A DNA stretch of 64,000 bases from Phalacrocorax aristotelis (GCF_949628215.1 NC_134276.1:31560226-31624225); one strand, 5' to 3'. Positions 38,333-51,500 are shown, counted from the stretch's first letter. The notes: generated by a model not told the origin, from the sequence alone. Program-made: numbers and translations.

Positions 38333-40399
38333 GGTCTGACTACCACCAAGCTGAAGAGCATGTCCTCTTCCCTCCTGGAAATACTTCTCCTTTGGAGAAC
38401 TTATCCATGGTCAGAATGTGCAACGGTTTGGAAAGAAAGACTGAGTGTCCATCAGCGTAGGAAATGTGTGAAAGTCCGCTAACATGTAGGTTTTGTGAAG
38501 ATGGCTACAGCGTAGATGTACGGTGAGAGTTCATTGCCAGCAGTCAGAATTTAACAACAAAAATCTAGTGCGGTAACTACCCTTCCCCACTTAAAGTCAA
38601 GCAAACTAAGCTACTGTTATCTCGTCTCTCTGTTCTGAGTTTTTTCTCTTTTTTTAAAAACAACCTGCATTTGGATTTTATGGGACAGTAACCTGTTTGC
38701 TGCTAAACTTTCATGGTATACTTCTACCACCAAACTAAGTTAATATGCCATAGTGGGCTTCTTTTTGCCCGGTTTATCATCCAGTGGAGATACAAACTTG
38801 TTTTTCTGAATGTATGATAAAGTAGTATAAATTCTTTAGGACAAGAGGCTTTCTGATTGGTAGGAGGATATGTCTCACTTGGTGTTTATTTGGAGTGTAA
38901 ATACGTAAGCCATGAAGAACTTGAGCTGGATATTAGTTTTGAGTTCCTGACACTTATGTCCATTGTTCTAGACAGAATGAAAAGAATCTTTCTTTTCCAT
39001 TACACCAAGTACATTCCCTGGCATCCCAGCGGGCCAGGAAGCATTCACAGTATTTGGCTGGGTGAGAATTATTGTGCTGTGTGTTTTGGTACTGAGAAAA
39101 CATCTGGTTTCTTGTTACCAAGAAAAAGAAACCCAAACAAAATCTAAAGGAAAGGGAGGTTCCACCTGAGTTTTGTTTATTCCTGTCTTACTATCTATCT
39201 GCAGATAGATCATCTTAAGAGAAATAGTGAAAAAGATGTTTTTGAAGTGATAAAATGGGTCTTACAGTTAAATCATAGGAGCAAAACTCATATTATTTTC
39301 CATGTGGCAATAAGGATACCTTGTCCAAATACATTGTTTAAGGTCCTCCTTTGGTCAGTGCCGTGAGGTAACCACACCCCTTACCTTACATGCCTGTTTT
39401 AGGTGAGAGGAGTTGCTCCCTGGAAACGCCTCTCTCTCATCACTGATCATCGAGGGGACCGGATGGCTGTGATAGAGTAGATGCTTACTTTCTCTTGAAG
39501 CATTTACTTGAATTTTCTAATAGGCAACTATGAATTAACCCTGAGAAATTATTTATCTTAAAATTTTAATTGGGTGAAGTGGCTTTAAGTGCCTTTTGTA
39601 GTATTTTACAAATGGAGAAGGCAAGAGGCTGGATGACCAGGCTCAGTACACTAACATAATGAGTCACGCGACCTTCCTTCAGAGCCTTGCTGTGCCACAG
39701 CATCCTGCGATGGCTTCTTCTGATCCTCAAATGTGGTTTCTAAGAACCTAATTCCCTTACATGATTGCAGCCTCATTTTCTCATTTCTAAAGTAGAAATA
39801 ACTGTTCTTTATTATATTGGAGGATCATTTCTCAAACAGTCCTATTCCTTGAGGAGAAGGAAAGGAGGAAGAAAAGGAAAAGCACGTCCTCAGAAAAGAT
39901 GATGAGAAGTAGTGAGTAGCGCCTCATTTCACAGCAGTCCCTGTGGATGTGAGCAGAAGGGTGAGGCATACAGACAGCAGAATTTACTTACGAAGCGGGA
40001 CGTAAGCAAATTATTTTGGAAAAATGCTGTGGTAAAAAATTACTTGTGTTTGAGGCATTTGCCTCAGACTCTCACTAGAAATAGATTGGATCATCTACTG
40101 CTAACAGGTGTCTTTAGCCACCCCTTCAGTGGTTAGTACAACTTCCTCGAGCAGCGTTAAGTCCACACTTCAGCAGCTTTGTCAGTACTTTTGTACTCAA
40201 ACAGACCTGGTCAAAAAACCTTTCCAGTGCATAATGCAGTTTCATCAAAACCACAACTTCCCTGGGGCAGGGGGTGACAGCAGTTTTGGTAAGTTTGTGT
40301 TGAAAAGCACTTGACTCAGGCACACAGACAGTTAATGCAGCCAGGTATTGTGGTAGGGCACACGGTTACTGCAGACCTCATGCTACAGCCCAGCGCTAA

Positions 40400-40655
40400 G
40401 CGTGCCAATGCATAGCCGCAACGCCATTCCACGTAAGCCAAGGCTGGATAATTCTAGATGTTCTGGTTAAGCCGGGCATGGCTGGAGTGACGTCTGCTCC
40501 TTTCAGACCTGGGCTCAAGATCGCCAGATTCACCTGCCAGCATTTCCTTAGCTGGAGCAGCACGCAGCAGGAGGGTGTACCCACCACAGGCCAGCTTTTT
40601 GGGTAGCACCTTGTACTGGATGGCAGCCCACACGCGCGGCATTGCGCTGGCACGC
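40400..40655. repeat. GC-rich block with imperfect inverted ends (unclassified)
   Basis: Positions 40400-40419 (gcgtgccaatgcatagccgc) and the reverse complement of 40636-40655 (gcgtgccagcgcaatgccgc) agree at 16 of 20 bases, with the first eight identical. They bound a 256-bp block that is richer in G+C than its surroundings. It could be a small non-autonomous DNA element or chance. No target duplication was established, and it does not match a repeat I can name. Confidence 0.3.
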
Positions 40656-41873
40656 AGTCAGCCTCACTAGGCAATGGAACCAGCTGGGCACCCGCGCCAC
40701 TTGCAGTGGCCTTTCGGTCACCCTGGCCTTCCCAAGAAATGCACTGTCAAGGGCCTCTCGAAATATTTTTGTTGTTTTACTTTTTAAAAAATACTCAAAT
40801 CAAAACTGCAACTATCACTGGTGCATGATAGCACTCTCCTAAGCTGGCTCAAGTTCATAATGCAGCAGTTCGACAACTACTGGAGTCAGACTGGCATGCT
40901 TTCTTAGCAAGGCATTTTTCATTTACTATAACCAATAGCACCCTTTTTTTTCCTGATTTATTTCCTTTCTGCTCATAATTTTCAACATACTGTGCACATC
41001 AAAGCCTAGTTGCAATGTCACAGTAATTGACAAAGCCTGTAATTTTGAGAAAAAGCATCTCTGGACTGAATGAGGGTGATTCTAAAGATCCAGTGTGTCA
41101 GTGTGGGCTTGTGTCCAGGCGGTATGGATGGGCTAGCATTACATTCATAGAGACATTTATTTATTGATTTTTTAAAAAATCTTTCATTTGCATGCACTTT
41201 CCTTGGCACTTAAAGGTCAATGTTTAAAAAAACATACTGGCTTAGGTGGTTAAATGTTGATGCATGTCTATAAACATGTGCTTGAAACCCAATCATGGGA
41301 CAGTATAGAAGAAATTAGGGAGGCATTTTTATCATTGTGAGACGGTCTGCAACAAACTTAGGCTTGTGGATCTTGCAGGTTAAATGCTTTATGACGTACT
41401 TAAGTATATAAGTATCATTCTGGTTTAGGGCACCATAGACAAAAAAGGTATTTGCTAAAAGGTGAAGATAAACTGTATCTGGGGTTTAAATCACAAGGGG
41501 TGTCCGACTTCGCAGAAAGGGAACCAACCAGGTGGATAACTTTCTGAATCAAAATGAATTTGAAAGAAAAAAAAATGACGGGAAGGTCATTTAAAGGCTC
41601 TCTTAAGTTACTGCAGCTGAGAGCCAGCACTGCATTGTCATCTAGTACCCACCTCTAGCGTTTTATTACAATGCCTGATAACTATGTAAATTGCTGTTTT
41701 TATATGATCTGGATCATTTCCATGGGCGTTCCTTGTAAAGCAAAGTATTTCATGACCCTGTAGACAGGGCTCATTGGCTACCGCCTAACGATGCAGAAAG
41801 GTTGTAGTCTGAACATAAAATTATGTTTTGATTTCTTGTCTCGATCAACTTGCCTGGTTTTAACAAGGCCATT

Positions 41874-41879
41874 AATAAA
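41874..41879 (+). terminator. RCBTB2: Polyadenylation signal AATAAA, candidate RCBTB2 3' end
   Basis: First canonical AATAAA downstream of the RCBTB2 stop, followed at about 40 nt by a T-rich stretch (gattttttcctttcttttc) that could be the downstream element. A second AATAAA lies at 42178-42183. Confidence 0.5.
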
Positions 41880-41895
41880 ATTGCCATAATATTTA

Positions 41896-43569
41896 AAAAC
41901 TACCAGTGGGATTTTTTCCTTTCTTTTCAGAAAAAGTGAAGCAAGTCTGACACTCGTAAACTGAGCTGACTGTGTAGTAGGTGGTGTGGAAAAAAAAAGA
42001 GAGATGATATTTCAGAGAGAGATTTTAAAGACTGTGTGTGTTCTTCAGGAAACAGCCGCCACCAGATAAAGTACTTGTAAGTGGAATTAAAACTGAGTCT
42101 GCAGAAAAAGAGCTGGAGAATTTGCACAAGTGTATTTCCACCTTTCAAAGGCATTAATGTCCTAGTGACTTACGATTAATAAAACTGTCCTCAAAACACC
42201 AAGAATTGTTTCTGAAGCAAGCATACATTATGACCAGCTTATTTGTTACTGGTCACAAATTTGATAACACTTTGTTACGAGCTTGTCCTTTGCACCAGTA
42301 TCAGAGAGCCATAATCTTCTCCAGGTGTTTCACATTTGACACGTATCTTCCTGCAGCCACTCCCGTACCCGAACACACGCAGATTACACATTCTGTGACA
42401 CATTTAAGAAAAAACAGTGCTTGTAAACAGGGGACAGCAGCAAGAGATTAAGGTATAAAACTGCAAATAGAGGCTGGGAGTCAGCTCAGCTGTCTCAAGC
42501 TGGCTACGCAGACAAGCCGATAGATGAAATTCCCCTTAGCGTCAAGGGAGAGAAGCAGGCGACTCTGGGATGCATCTCACATGACCTCATTTGACACATA
42601 CAGCTTAGGCAGAGATAAGTTTTCTCCACAGCTGTACGCTTCCCCACTGCGATTACAAGAGTTTCAGCAGCAGTACAATCCTTACCATTAGGCACCTGGA
42701 ACGGCCGTCTTGTTTTCTGTCCCAACTCTACTGGCTCTGAATTCTAATTTTCTTTTTTCCTGAAACAGTTTCAATATTTTAGCCCATTTTGAAGACAACA
42801 AGGTCTCACTATAAGGAAGGTACTCGCAAACATAGCAAGATTTTCAAATCTGATAAAAAGTCGATGGTTTCAATACACATTTATTTGCATATGTATCTGC
42901 TTAAAAAAATAAGTCTCTGAAAACGTGTTTTCAGAGGGGGCAGGGACCAGCATGTCAGCCAGTGCACTTTGTGCTCTGAGCATTGTTATAACCACCAGTC
43001 CTATAAATAGGACTGCAAGTTCAGCAGAGTTATGAGTCACAAGGCACCTATGGACTCTAATAAAGCCATGACAGGGAGCCTGCGGGGCTGAGGCGCCTAC
43101 AGCCAGACGCCCGGCCCAGAAAGCCAGGGTGGCTTACGCTGAAGTTTTGACATCCTGGGCCATTTTCAGCAGCTCTGAAAGCAAAAGAATCGATTATGAA
43201 AAGCAGGGTGGTGAAATGATGGGGACACTTCTAAATGTGGACACCAGCTTCTCTGCAGGACTGCCTCACGCACCTCTGCCAGGGCCGTGACAGTGACCCA
43301 GACCACGACACGGGCCTGCCTCCGCCAGAATCGCTACCAACGGTGAGCCTGGCGAGAACAACATTTCCAGAGCATCCTATGGCGCCTTCGGAAGGTAGCT
43401 CCGAGCCCCACAGCGCAACTATTTGGACCTCGGCACCAGCAGGGAATCACCAGAGAGGGAGTGACCTCTGCTTGTGCCAGCTGCAGAATCATGGTAGAAA
43501 TGCGATATAGCAGGACATCGTTACCGGTGAAGTTGCCTTCTCATCTAATAAAAGAGAATTACCCACTAT
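41896..43569. other. Gap between the convergent RCBTB2 and RB1 genes
   Basis: About 1.7 kb between the inferred 3' ends of the two convergent genes. It contains a second + strand AATAAA at 42178-42183 that could extend RCBTB2. No gene was recognised. The 91-codon frame at 43235-43510 has no known domain. Confidence 0.55.
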
Positions 43570-45477
43570 AAATCTTTTAAAAGCTATTTTATTTATCTTG
43601 AAAGGAGAGAAACTGCTGAGTTGTATAAAATAGTATCACATGGTTGATGTAAAGCCTCCAGTCTGAAAAAAAAAACAACCCCAAACAAAAAAACCAAAAG
43701 ACATTGTCACAGTAAAATAATCAATCTGCTTCGGTACTGGGCTCTGTAATGTTACCCCTCCAGCCAAAGGATCATGGCGGAACTTCAACAGCTGTAACAG
43801 AGCTTACAGTCAGTGCTCCCCAATGTTAATGTATATTCTGTCTGTAAAACTGCAAAAAATGAGAAAGTAAACATAAGGTACTTTAACATTTCCATACATT
43901 TTTCAGGAAGAAAGCTGAAGCCGTATTAAGACTAATAAAATAACTCCGTTTTATTTTAAAATTCATTGACTTTTAGTAGCTCTAGGATTAGTTTCCGTTC
44001 AACACAAGAACTGATCTTTAAAATGTGCTAGTGTTAAGGATTCTAGGTTCAGCTAAACAATTTCTAAATAAGCTGCCCGGGGAAGTTGTTGTTTTAAAAC
44101 ATTTGTGTAATGAATAGCATGCTTTTCTACTGTTTTAATTTAAGTAGCTGCAAAAGCTAAATTTCATTAAAATGGGCAATTTTAAAGCAGGACTTCATTT
44201 ATGTAGCTATATTTCAGTCCACTGGAAATAAAACGTGCTTTCCTCAACTGGCTATTTTGCAAACCCTTTATCTTTGCAAGAAAATTCCAGTATCTGAATC
44301 GGCGACTTTCAAGCACGGGAGCTGAAAAAGGTTTTGGGGTTTGGGTTTTTAACAGTTCAAGAGTTGTCTGTTAAACTCTGCCTTTTCAGTAAAATAAGGT
44401 GGACTGATCTTCCCAGCATGGGCTCATCAGGTTCGGCTTTTGTGCAGACGCTGCAGCAAGGCCCACGGGACACGCCCTGTGCTTTCCGAGACCGGGCAAC
44501 TCTTACCCGGAACCCAACTGGAGTCACTCAGCTTTCAGGTATAGGAAACAGGTTTGTTGCCTGCTTCTCAAGCTATTTGGCTTGGCCCCAGTTAGGTGAA
44601 AATTTAAAGAAATCAAGAAAATTCTACATCATTAGAATTTTGAAATCTTGTGTGTTCCAGGTTTTAGGTTTGGGGTTCTTTTTTCCCTTTCTTTTTTTTT
44701 AAATAATTGAGATTTTTCCAAGATAAGAAAGTGCACATCAAGTACTCTGCAGATGGGAAGAAGCTTCACCTTCTGGGAGGAATCTCTGTGGGATTCATAT
44801 TCCGTGAAATTCAAACCAATGAACAGTGTAACTGCCCTCTGAAAGTACACCGGGGCGAGAGCTGGGGAAGGAAAACTACAGAACGCTGAGTATTGGCTTC
44901 AGTAGTACGGCTACACAACGAGTTCACTTCGAATGCGGGCTGTACCTCTAATGCGAGGCCCTGGCTCCGCAAGGTCCGTGACTGCTGTGCAGTTTAAGCT
45001 AATGGGAATTTGATGCGCTAATTATATACAGAGACAGAAATCTTTGCAGTATCTGGCCCCTCATTTTCAAAATTTGCAAGTAATGAAAATCTAAAAATGA
45101 AATCTAAGAAACTAAATTAGTGCGTTTCAAATCATTCTAGCTAACGTTTTGTCTTTCGACGGAGAAATTCAATCCAGGTAGACGGAACTGGCTTGAATCA
45201 GTAATGCTGCAATAGGAAACTAAGACACCTTTCCAAGGCTGTTTTTAAAATCCTCAAAAAAATATATAAATTAAATTCAGTGGCTTACATTGTATTTATG
45301 CTACATCATAAGGCAAAGTATCATGAAAAAACATTTTAAAAAATTTAAAAGTCCAAATGCTTTTGACTAGCAGTTCGGAATAAAAAGCAACTAAAAAAGC
45401 AACTCAATTAATGAAGGCTGTAAAACAAAAACAAGCTAAGAGGGCCTGCAGTGCAGCCCCCGGTCCTGAGAAGAATC
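43570..45477 (-). other. RB1: RB1 3' UTR (extent inferred)
   Basis: Sequence from the RB1 stop codon down to the candidate distal polyadenylation signal. It is AT-rich with homopolymer runs, as is common in RB1 3' UTRs. The + strand open frame at 44334-44702 has no domain and lies antisense here. Confidence 0.55.
43588..43593 (-). terminator. RB1: Polyadenylation signal AATAAA (minus strand), candidate RB1 3' end
   Basis: TTTATT on the + strand reads AATAAA in the RB1 sense, about 1.9 kb beyond the RB1 stop, close to the human 3' UTR length that I recall. A closer candidate, TTTATT at 43950-43955, could give a shorter form. Confidence 0.5.
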
Positions 45478-45551
45478 TCACTTTTCTTCACTGGCTGAGG
45501 TATCATTTCCGTCGTTCAGTTTCTGCTTTTGCATTCTTGTTCGAGTAGATG
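45478..45551 (-). CDS. RB1: RB1 exon 27 (coding part)
   Basis: 74 nt to the TGA at 45480-45478. It encodes [20 protein letters not shown] followed by EEK, the unstructured C-terminal end. The acceptor (minus strand) is ttttttcag. Confidence 0.97.
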
Positions 45552-48500
45552 CTGAAAAAAAAGGGAATGAAAAGTTAAATCCTTTCTTCAGAATTACTTC
45601 GGGCATGATTATTTATTGTAAAAATTGGTAATGACACTAGGAATTGAGTTACACTACTCTAAATGAAACAAATCCCACTAATTTTTAATGGGCAAATCCG
45701 CTCAGCTACAGAGCTCAGATTCCACCAGAGAGAGTGAGAATGCCTGGTCAGACCAAGTGTGTTCCTTCGCGGGAGTGGAAATCACAATTCAGATGTGGGG
45801 GTGGGGCCGTTCTGCTTTTCATGAGCTAGATTTGAGTTTCACTTGAAAACCAGGAAAGCGATCCCATAAAATCTGAAAGAAATGCTGATCCACAGTGGAA
45901 GAAAAAGCAGTCGCAGGCATTTTAGTACAAAAGCCAGCAAAGCGACATACAAAATTACATACAATTTTCCTGTGTATATAATCTTCCTTTACCGTACTGT
46001 AATCGCCTAAAAAGTGTTTGGGTCAACTAAACGCTGCTGCAATTACTACCGATTTCTACCTGCAAGCTCTCAGCTAAGGGTCTGTCACTGGAACAAATGG
46101 GAAAGCCTTGGCAAGCATTTAAATCCATTTCAAGAATTCCAGTGTTTAGGAAGAACAGGTCATGCTCATTTTCTTACTCCCATGTAATGTAGCATCCTCT
46201 GTGCCGCTGTGTCATTTAATATCCTCAAAAAGGCTTTCGAGGATTTCCGTTTTATAATCTGCATTTTCAAGATTAAATGCAGCAAGTACAAAAAATTAAG
46301 CAAGTTACCAAAATGACATCGATGTTGAGCAATGATTTATCTGAGTGGGTGTAAACTCCTTTATCCGAGGCACTTGCTGCCGCGCAGTTAATGAAAAAAA
46401 AAAAGAATACTCACTCATTTCTGCAAGCTTTTGTTGGAACTTGGACTCCTGGGGTAGGTGTTTGCTGCAGGCAAAAAGCATGTGATTACGTGGAAGTTTA
46501 AAAAAAAAAAAAAAAGGTAACTTTTTATCCTCATAACCAAACTTTAAATCAAGGCTACTTCATTTCAGTGCAATTGCCTTCTCTTACAAAGACGCAAACT
46601 CTTTTTTCCCTCCCCATTAAACTCAAGAGTTGCCTGATTTCTCCTATGTCTAAAAAAGTTGGGCTTTGTTTTTTGAAAGACTGACCAAAGACGACAGCAT
46701 GGTTTAGCACTCAGCAGTAACGCCGGGACGCTGGATGTACAGACACCAAGTAAATCCTTGCCTCTGACATCAAAGCATCTAATTGAGAATATTATGCCAC
46801 CATCTCTCCTTTAATATATTTACTAAAGTTCATGAATTAATGGAAGTTAGGATGTCAGGAAGAATTTAGGATGGAAGGCCCTGAGAACCAAACATACTAA
46901 GTTAACTGAAGAGCTGAGACCAATCTCTTACCTTCCATCTCCTTCATCTTGCCCTTCTATATCAAAGCGCAGCCTCTTCAGCGGCTTAGGAGCAGCGCTC
47001 ACTTCTGCGCTGCGTTTTAGCTGGCAGTCGCTGTTACACACCATCTGATTTATTTTTTGAAACTTTTCAGAAGTCTGAAATTACAAGAAAATAAGGAAAG
47101 GCTTGCCAATAAATCCTGAAACTACTCAAAATTTACAGATTACCCACTAAAAGCAAAAGAAGAAAATTAAGAGTTCTAAAACCCTGCAGTTTAAGAACTC
47201 TATCTTCTTCCAAAGCAACTAATATACAATGCAAAACATTTAAAAAGTGAAGTCTAGATATCTGAAAGCAGTTAACAGGACACCCCCGTAACCTTTGTCC
47301 ATAAAACCCTATGTTAACTTACAGGCAGGTGTCAGCAGGCTACCCCATTCCTTCAACAGTTACATGCCTTCAAGACCAGACATTAAAAACAGTAAAACTC
47401 ACCCCAAATGATTCACCAATTGACACCAAAATTCTGCCAAATGAAGAAGAGAAATGTTTAAGGTTAAGCTATACTTAACACTGATAGACGCATCCACTAA
47501 TTTGCACAGCTTAGCATAAGGCACGAACAAAGCCTCTTCCCCTCTCTCCACATGAACAGTGCAAACCCAGACTGCATTTCACTGTGCTGAGACCATTCAC
47601 GTCTCCGTTTGGGCCAGTGAATGCTGACTTGCCAAATCAACCGTACCATACAGACAGAAAAGAAACTGTGGCTTGAAAGAATCAGAGGCCCCCCAGAGTC
47701 TGTCCCTTATCAGCAGGAAGACACTTCAGCGCTGGGTACCCAGATAATCATCCTTTCATCGATGCCTTTAGATGTTTGCTAATCAAAACCATGCAGGACT
47801 TCAACCTAAAATATACAATAATATTTTAACTTTTGTACACCGTGGGCCAGGTGCAATGGGACTTGCTTGACCCTAGTTTGAAAAACCCACTAGCGACATG
47901 CATGTTTGCTGTCATCCTCGTCTGCCGAGAACCAGCAACCAACAGTGTGAAATGTTCTGCTCGGTTGACTAAGTACTCTGAACCATTTTGTTCCAAAAAA
48001 GTATTTTCTCTTTAAACAAGTGTACAAAGCTCATCTATGTGTTTCAGGAGTGTGATCCACAGTCAAAGCCAGTAACATTTAAACAGCTAGGTCAGAAAAC
48101 CCCCCTTGGATGTGACTATTCTAAAAAAAGAAAAAAAAAACCAAATTCCTTCAGGACACTGACTCAACTGAAACAGAGAAGAGCTCAAAGATTAATAAAG
48201 ATTCCAAATAGAGGACACGAATTTTTAACCAGAAAAGATATAGTAACCACAGATATTGACAAAGCAGGCTGTTCGGTTTTCTAATTTGCTTCCACTAAAA
48301 TCCTCAAAGTACCTTAGATTTAGTCAAAGAAACGCTTGTCAACAACCTACCTAGACCTTGGAGTCATCTTTGTGGGCGACTGAAACCCATCAGAGAATTT
48401 GTATGGGCTCTTCAAGGGTGAGATGTAGATGTTATTGCCAGCAGGGACGCGCCGAGGAGAGTTGGAGAACTGGTAAGGGCTGCGAGGAATGTGTGGGATA

Positions 48501-51500
48501 GGTGACAGAGTAGGAGGCTGTAAAGGTAATAAAGTAATCGTAAGGTTTTACTGTCTATATATGCCTATTCTATTAAATAATGAATACTGAACACAACTAG
48601 CAGCTTACCCTGTTGGAGGCATACTGCAAAATGTTCGTTTTCAGCTTCTGCATAAACACTAAGTTGTAGAAGACTATAATGGAGTCATACTGTTCTTCCC
48701 TGATAAGAACACGCTTGAAAGTCTACACAGGGTGAGAAAACCATACACAGTGTGAAAAAAAGAAAAAGGCAATATTACATCTGACAAACTCATGAAGCCA
48801 TTCAAAAAATCTGTGTAAGATACAAGCCAAGACGGCACGTGTATCGTATGCAAGCCATTGTAACTACTATTTAGAACTGTCTTAAATTGTTTCTTTTTTC
48901 CAAACTTGTACGAACATCACTAAAAGCACCTACTCAATTAATTGGCACAGCCCCTTAGTGCGAATGCAGTTCATTAGTACTTCACATCATTTTCCAAATT
49001 TAAGCTCCATTTACTTTCACACATACAATTGTCAAACAAGGCTTCGCAGCTGTACATACCTCACAAGGCTTAAAAAAAAAATCCATTACTGACCTGATGT
49101 GGATAAAATAGTTCTTTAAGCTTGGAGACAGAAGTCTGGAGTTTAGCCAAGATGCACAAATACACTATGAGAAATTCTGCTACTAAAACAATGCCTGCAG
49201 TTCAATTAACTGATTGTTTGCTGGATTTTCTATTGATTTAATTATCATTTTGTGCAAAGGTTTAAGTACAGCAGGGCCCTTACAGAGAAAGGAACTTCTT
49301 AGTGTCAGAATTAAGCCTGCAACTTTAATACATACATAGCTGTTTGATATGTAACCGTACATACCTATTTGAGGTCTTATTTCTATTGAAAGCTTCTACA
49401 GAAAGTTATCTGCTTATCTCCCCTTAACGCTAAGTCGGGTAACTCTTAAAAGAACTTGGGTTGTCTTTGAAAATCCTATTAGCACCAGACAAGAATCTTT
49501 CGTCCAGCCTCCAATAGAATCATAACCCATTATTAGTATCTTTAAGTAGAAAAGGTAGAATGAAGCTTGCTTTCTGAGTTACCAAACTAATTGTGTGAGA
49601 TGTTTAAAGAGACATTTAGTATTAGAGCCAGTTTTCTCCTCCACAAAATGGAGATGCAGTGGAGCAGAAGTTTTCTTTGGTGTGTTCAAGTGTAGTTTGT
49701 TTTTTCTTGTTTGTTTAGACAGAGAGAAACATTTTTATGGAGGGACGACATTAAAGAATTTCCATACCTCTTGATTTGTGTTGGGAAGCTCCTTGTATGC
49801 TGAGACTATTATTTTAAATCTAAGATCTACATTCTTTACTTTGCAAATGCCATACATGGAGCACATCATGATCTGTTAAAGAAAAACAAGACAAGACAAC
49901 AGGAAATGCAGCAAATTAATTCAGCTTCTTCGTTTCAAGATAAGAAATCAGTTGATGAGCTTTCTATTACTGATAGTGCTCTGTAAGTTAGAATGCAACC
50001 CAACTTCATATGAACTTCCAGAATATAGTCAACTACTGTTCCCTCTGTTTCTTTATGACAATCAACTAACTGGAGCTGAATGTATCTTCCTAAATGCATT
50101 TCAATTTTAGGGTAGGATAACAAAACATTTATCAGCCACACACGTTGTCTTTCCAAAGAAAATCAGTATTGTCTTATACAAGTTATTAGAAAATTTGGGG
50201 TATCTTCATTATTTTGAAAATAGCTGTAAATGGTATTTAAAGGTCCCAAAGTAAGCAACTGCCAGTACTGAAAAAAAAAAACCAAGGTGATAGACCTCAC
50301 TCTAAATTAATTTCTCCTTTGAGTGATCAATAGAGAAACAAAAACTCAGATTACAGTTTCTAATGGCTAAGGAATGTATAATGAATATTTTGTGCAGGAG
50401 AGTCTTTTTAAACTTTTAAAAACTTTTCTGTTAATGTTACCTGGTCCAAGTGCCTGTCTCTCATAAGCTCATACTCATTTTGCAGCGTGTGCTGGAAGAG
50501 GGTCCAGATCAAGGGTTCCAGGTCAGGATGTTCGGAAAGAAGCCGAAAGAACAGGGTATGTAGTCGAAGATAGGCCAGTAGATACACTTGAGAAGGAGAA
50601 ATGAAAATAAACTGAAATGGTAATAATAGGGGTACACAAAATGAAAGGAGCATGATGGAGATGGACAGCGCTTGAACATTCACTGTCTCCTGCTGCAAGA
50701 ACTATGAGCCATCAAATGAAGGTAGCAGAAGCCAGGTTCAAAATAAATGGAAAAAATTCTTCATACAACAGGTAGCAGACACATCGAAGTCCACACCAAA
50801 CAATGCTGCACGCAAATGACTATGTTGATTCAAAGAATATCTGATGAAGCATTTGGAACACAAATCTAGTGAGAGTTACCAGGCGGACACATTGCAAAAG
50901 GCTCAGGGAAACCCCCGAGCTGGAGAGAGTCAAAGCTTGGGAAAGCATTCAGGAGAAGCACCATATATGCTTGCCCAATTCTTAAGCTTCCTGTGACATC
51001 TGCTCATAGTCACTACTGGAAAAAGGATGCAATGATAGAAGAACCCTCCATGTGAGCCCATATGGCCATTCTCACAATCCATAGGTAAGTTTTCAGTTCG
51101 AACTTGCAGTGGCTGGAGCACACGCATTAACTGCTGGCATCGCTTCAGCATTTCCTCCAACAGCAGCCGAGGGTTCGCACGGTGTGTTCTACAGATTCTA
51201 TTGTAATCTTTTAAGAAATCTTAAGCTCCAAATCCCCAAAATGATAAATAACAAGAGAGAACTGCAATTTCAGCACATACAGATGCAACAAACCTTTTTT
51301 GTAGAACAGAGAGAGGGAGGTAGATTTCTGTGGTTTCTGTGTTTGGGGGGTCACAGCTGGCTGAGCATCTGGAGTGGAAGTAGCACTTGGAGGAGGTCCA
51401 GATGCTTTCTTCTTGGGAGATCTCACAGGAGATAGATAGCTGGAGATTCAACATATATTAAGCACTTCAACGTCACAGGACAGAGGAACAATTTTACATG

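Larger units (their letters stand above)
38333..41895 (+). other. RCBTB2: RCBTB2 3' UTR (extent inferred)
   Basis: No canonical AATAAA was found between the stop codon and 41874, so the 3' UTR may be about 3.5 kb. A shorter form using a variant signal is possible. The region is mostly AT-rich but has a distinctly GC-rich block at about 40330-40740. No second gene was recognised. The small open frames near 38857, 39912 and 40396 lack recognisable domains. Confidence 0.5.

Noticed and set aside
50408-50698. 96-codon minus-strand open frame as a separate gene
   Set aside because: It is RB1 exon 20 read on into its flanking introns. The exon is bounded by an acceptor at 50587 and a donor at 50440.
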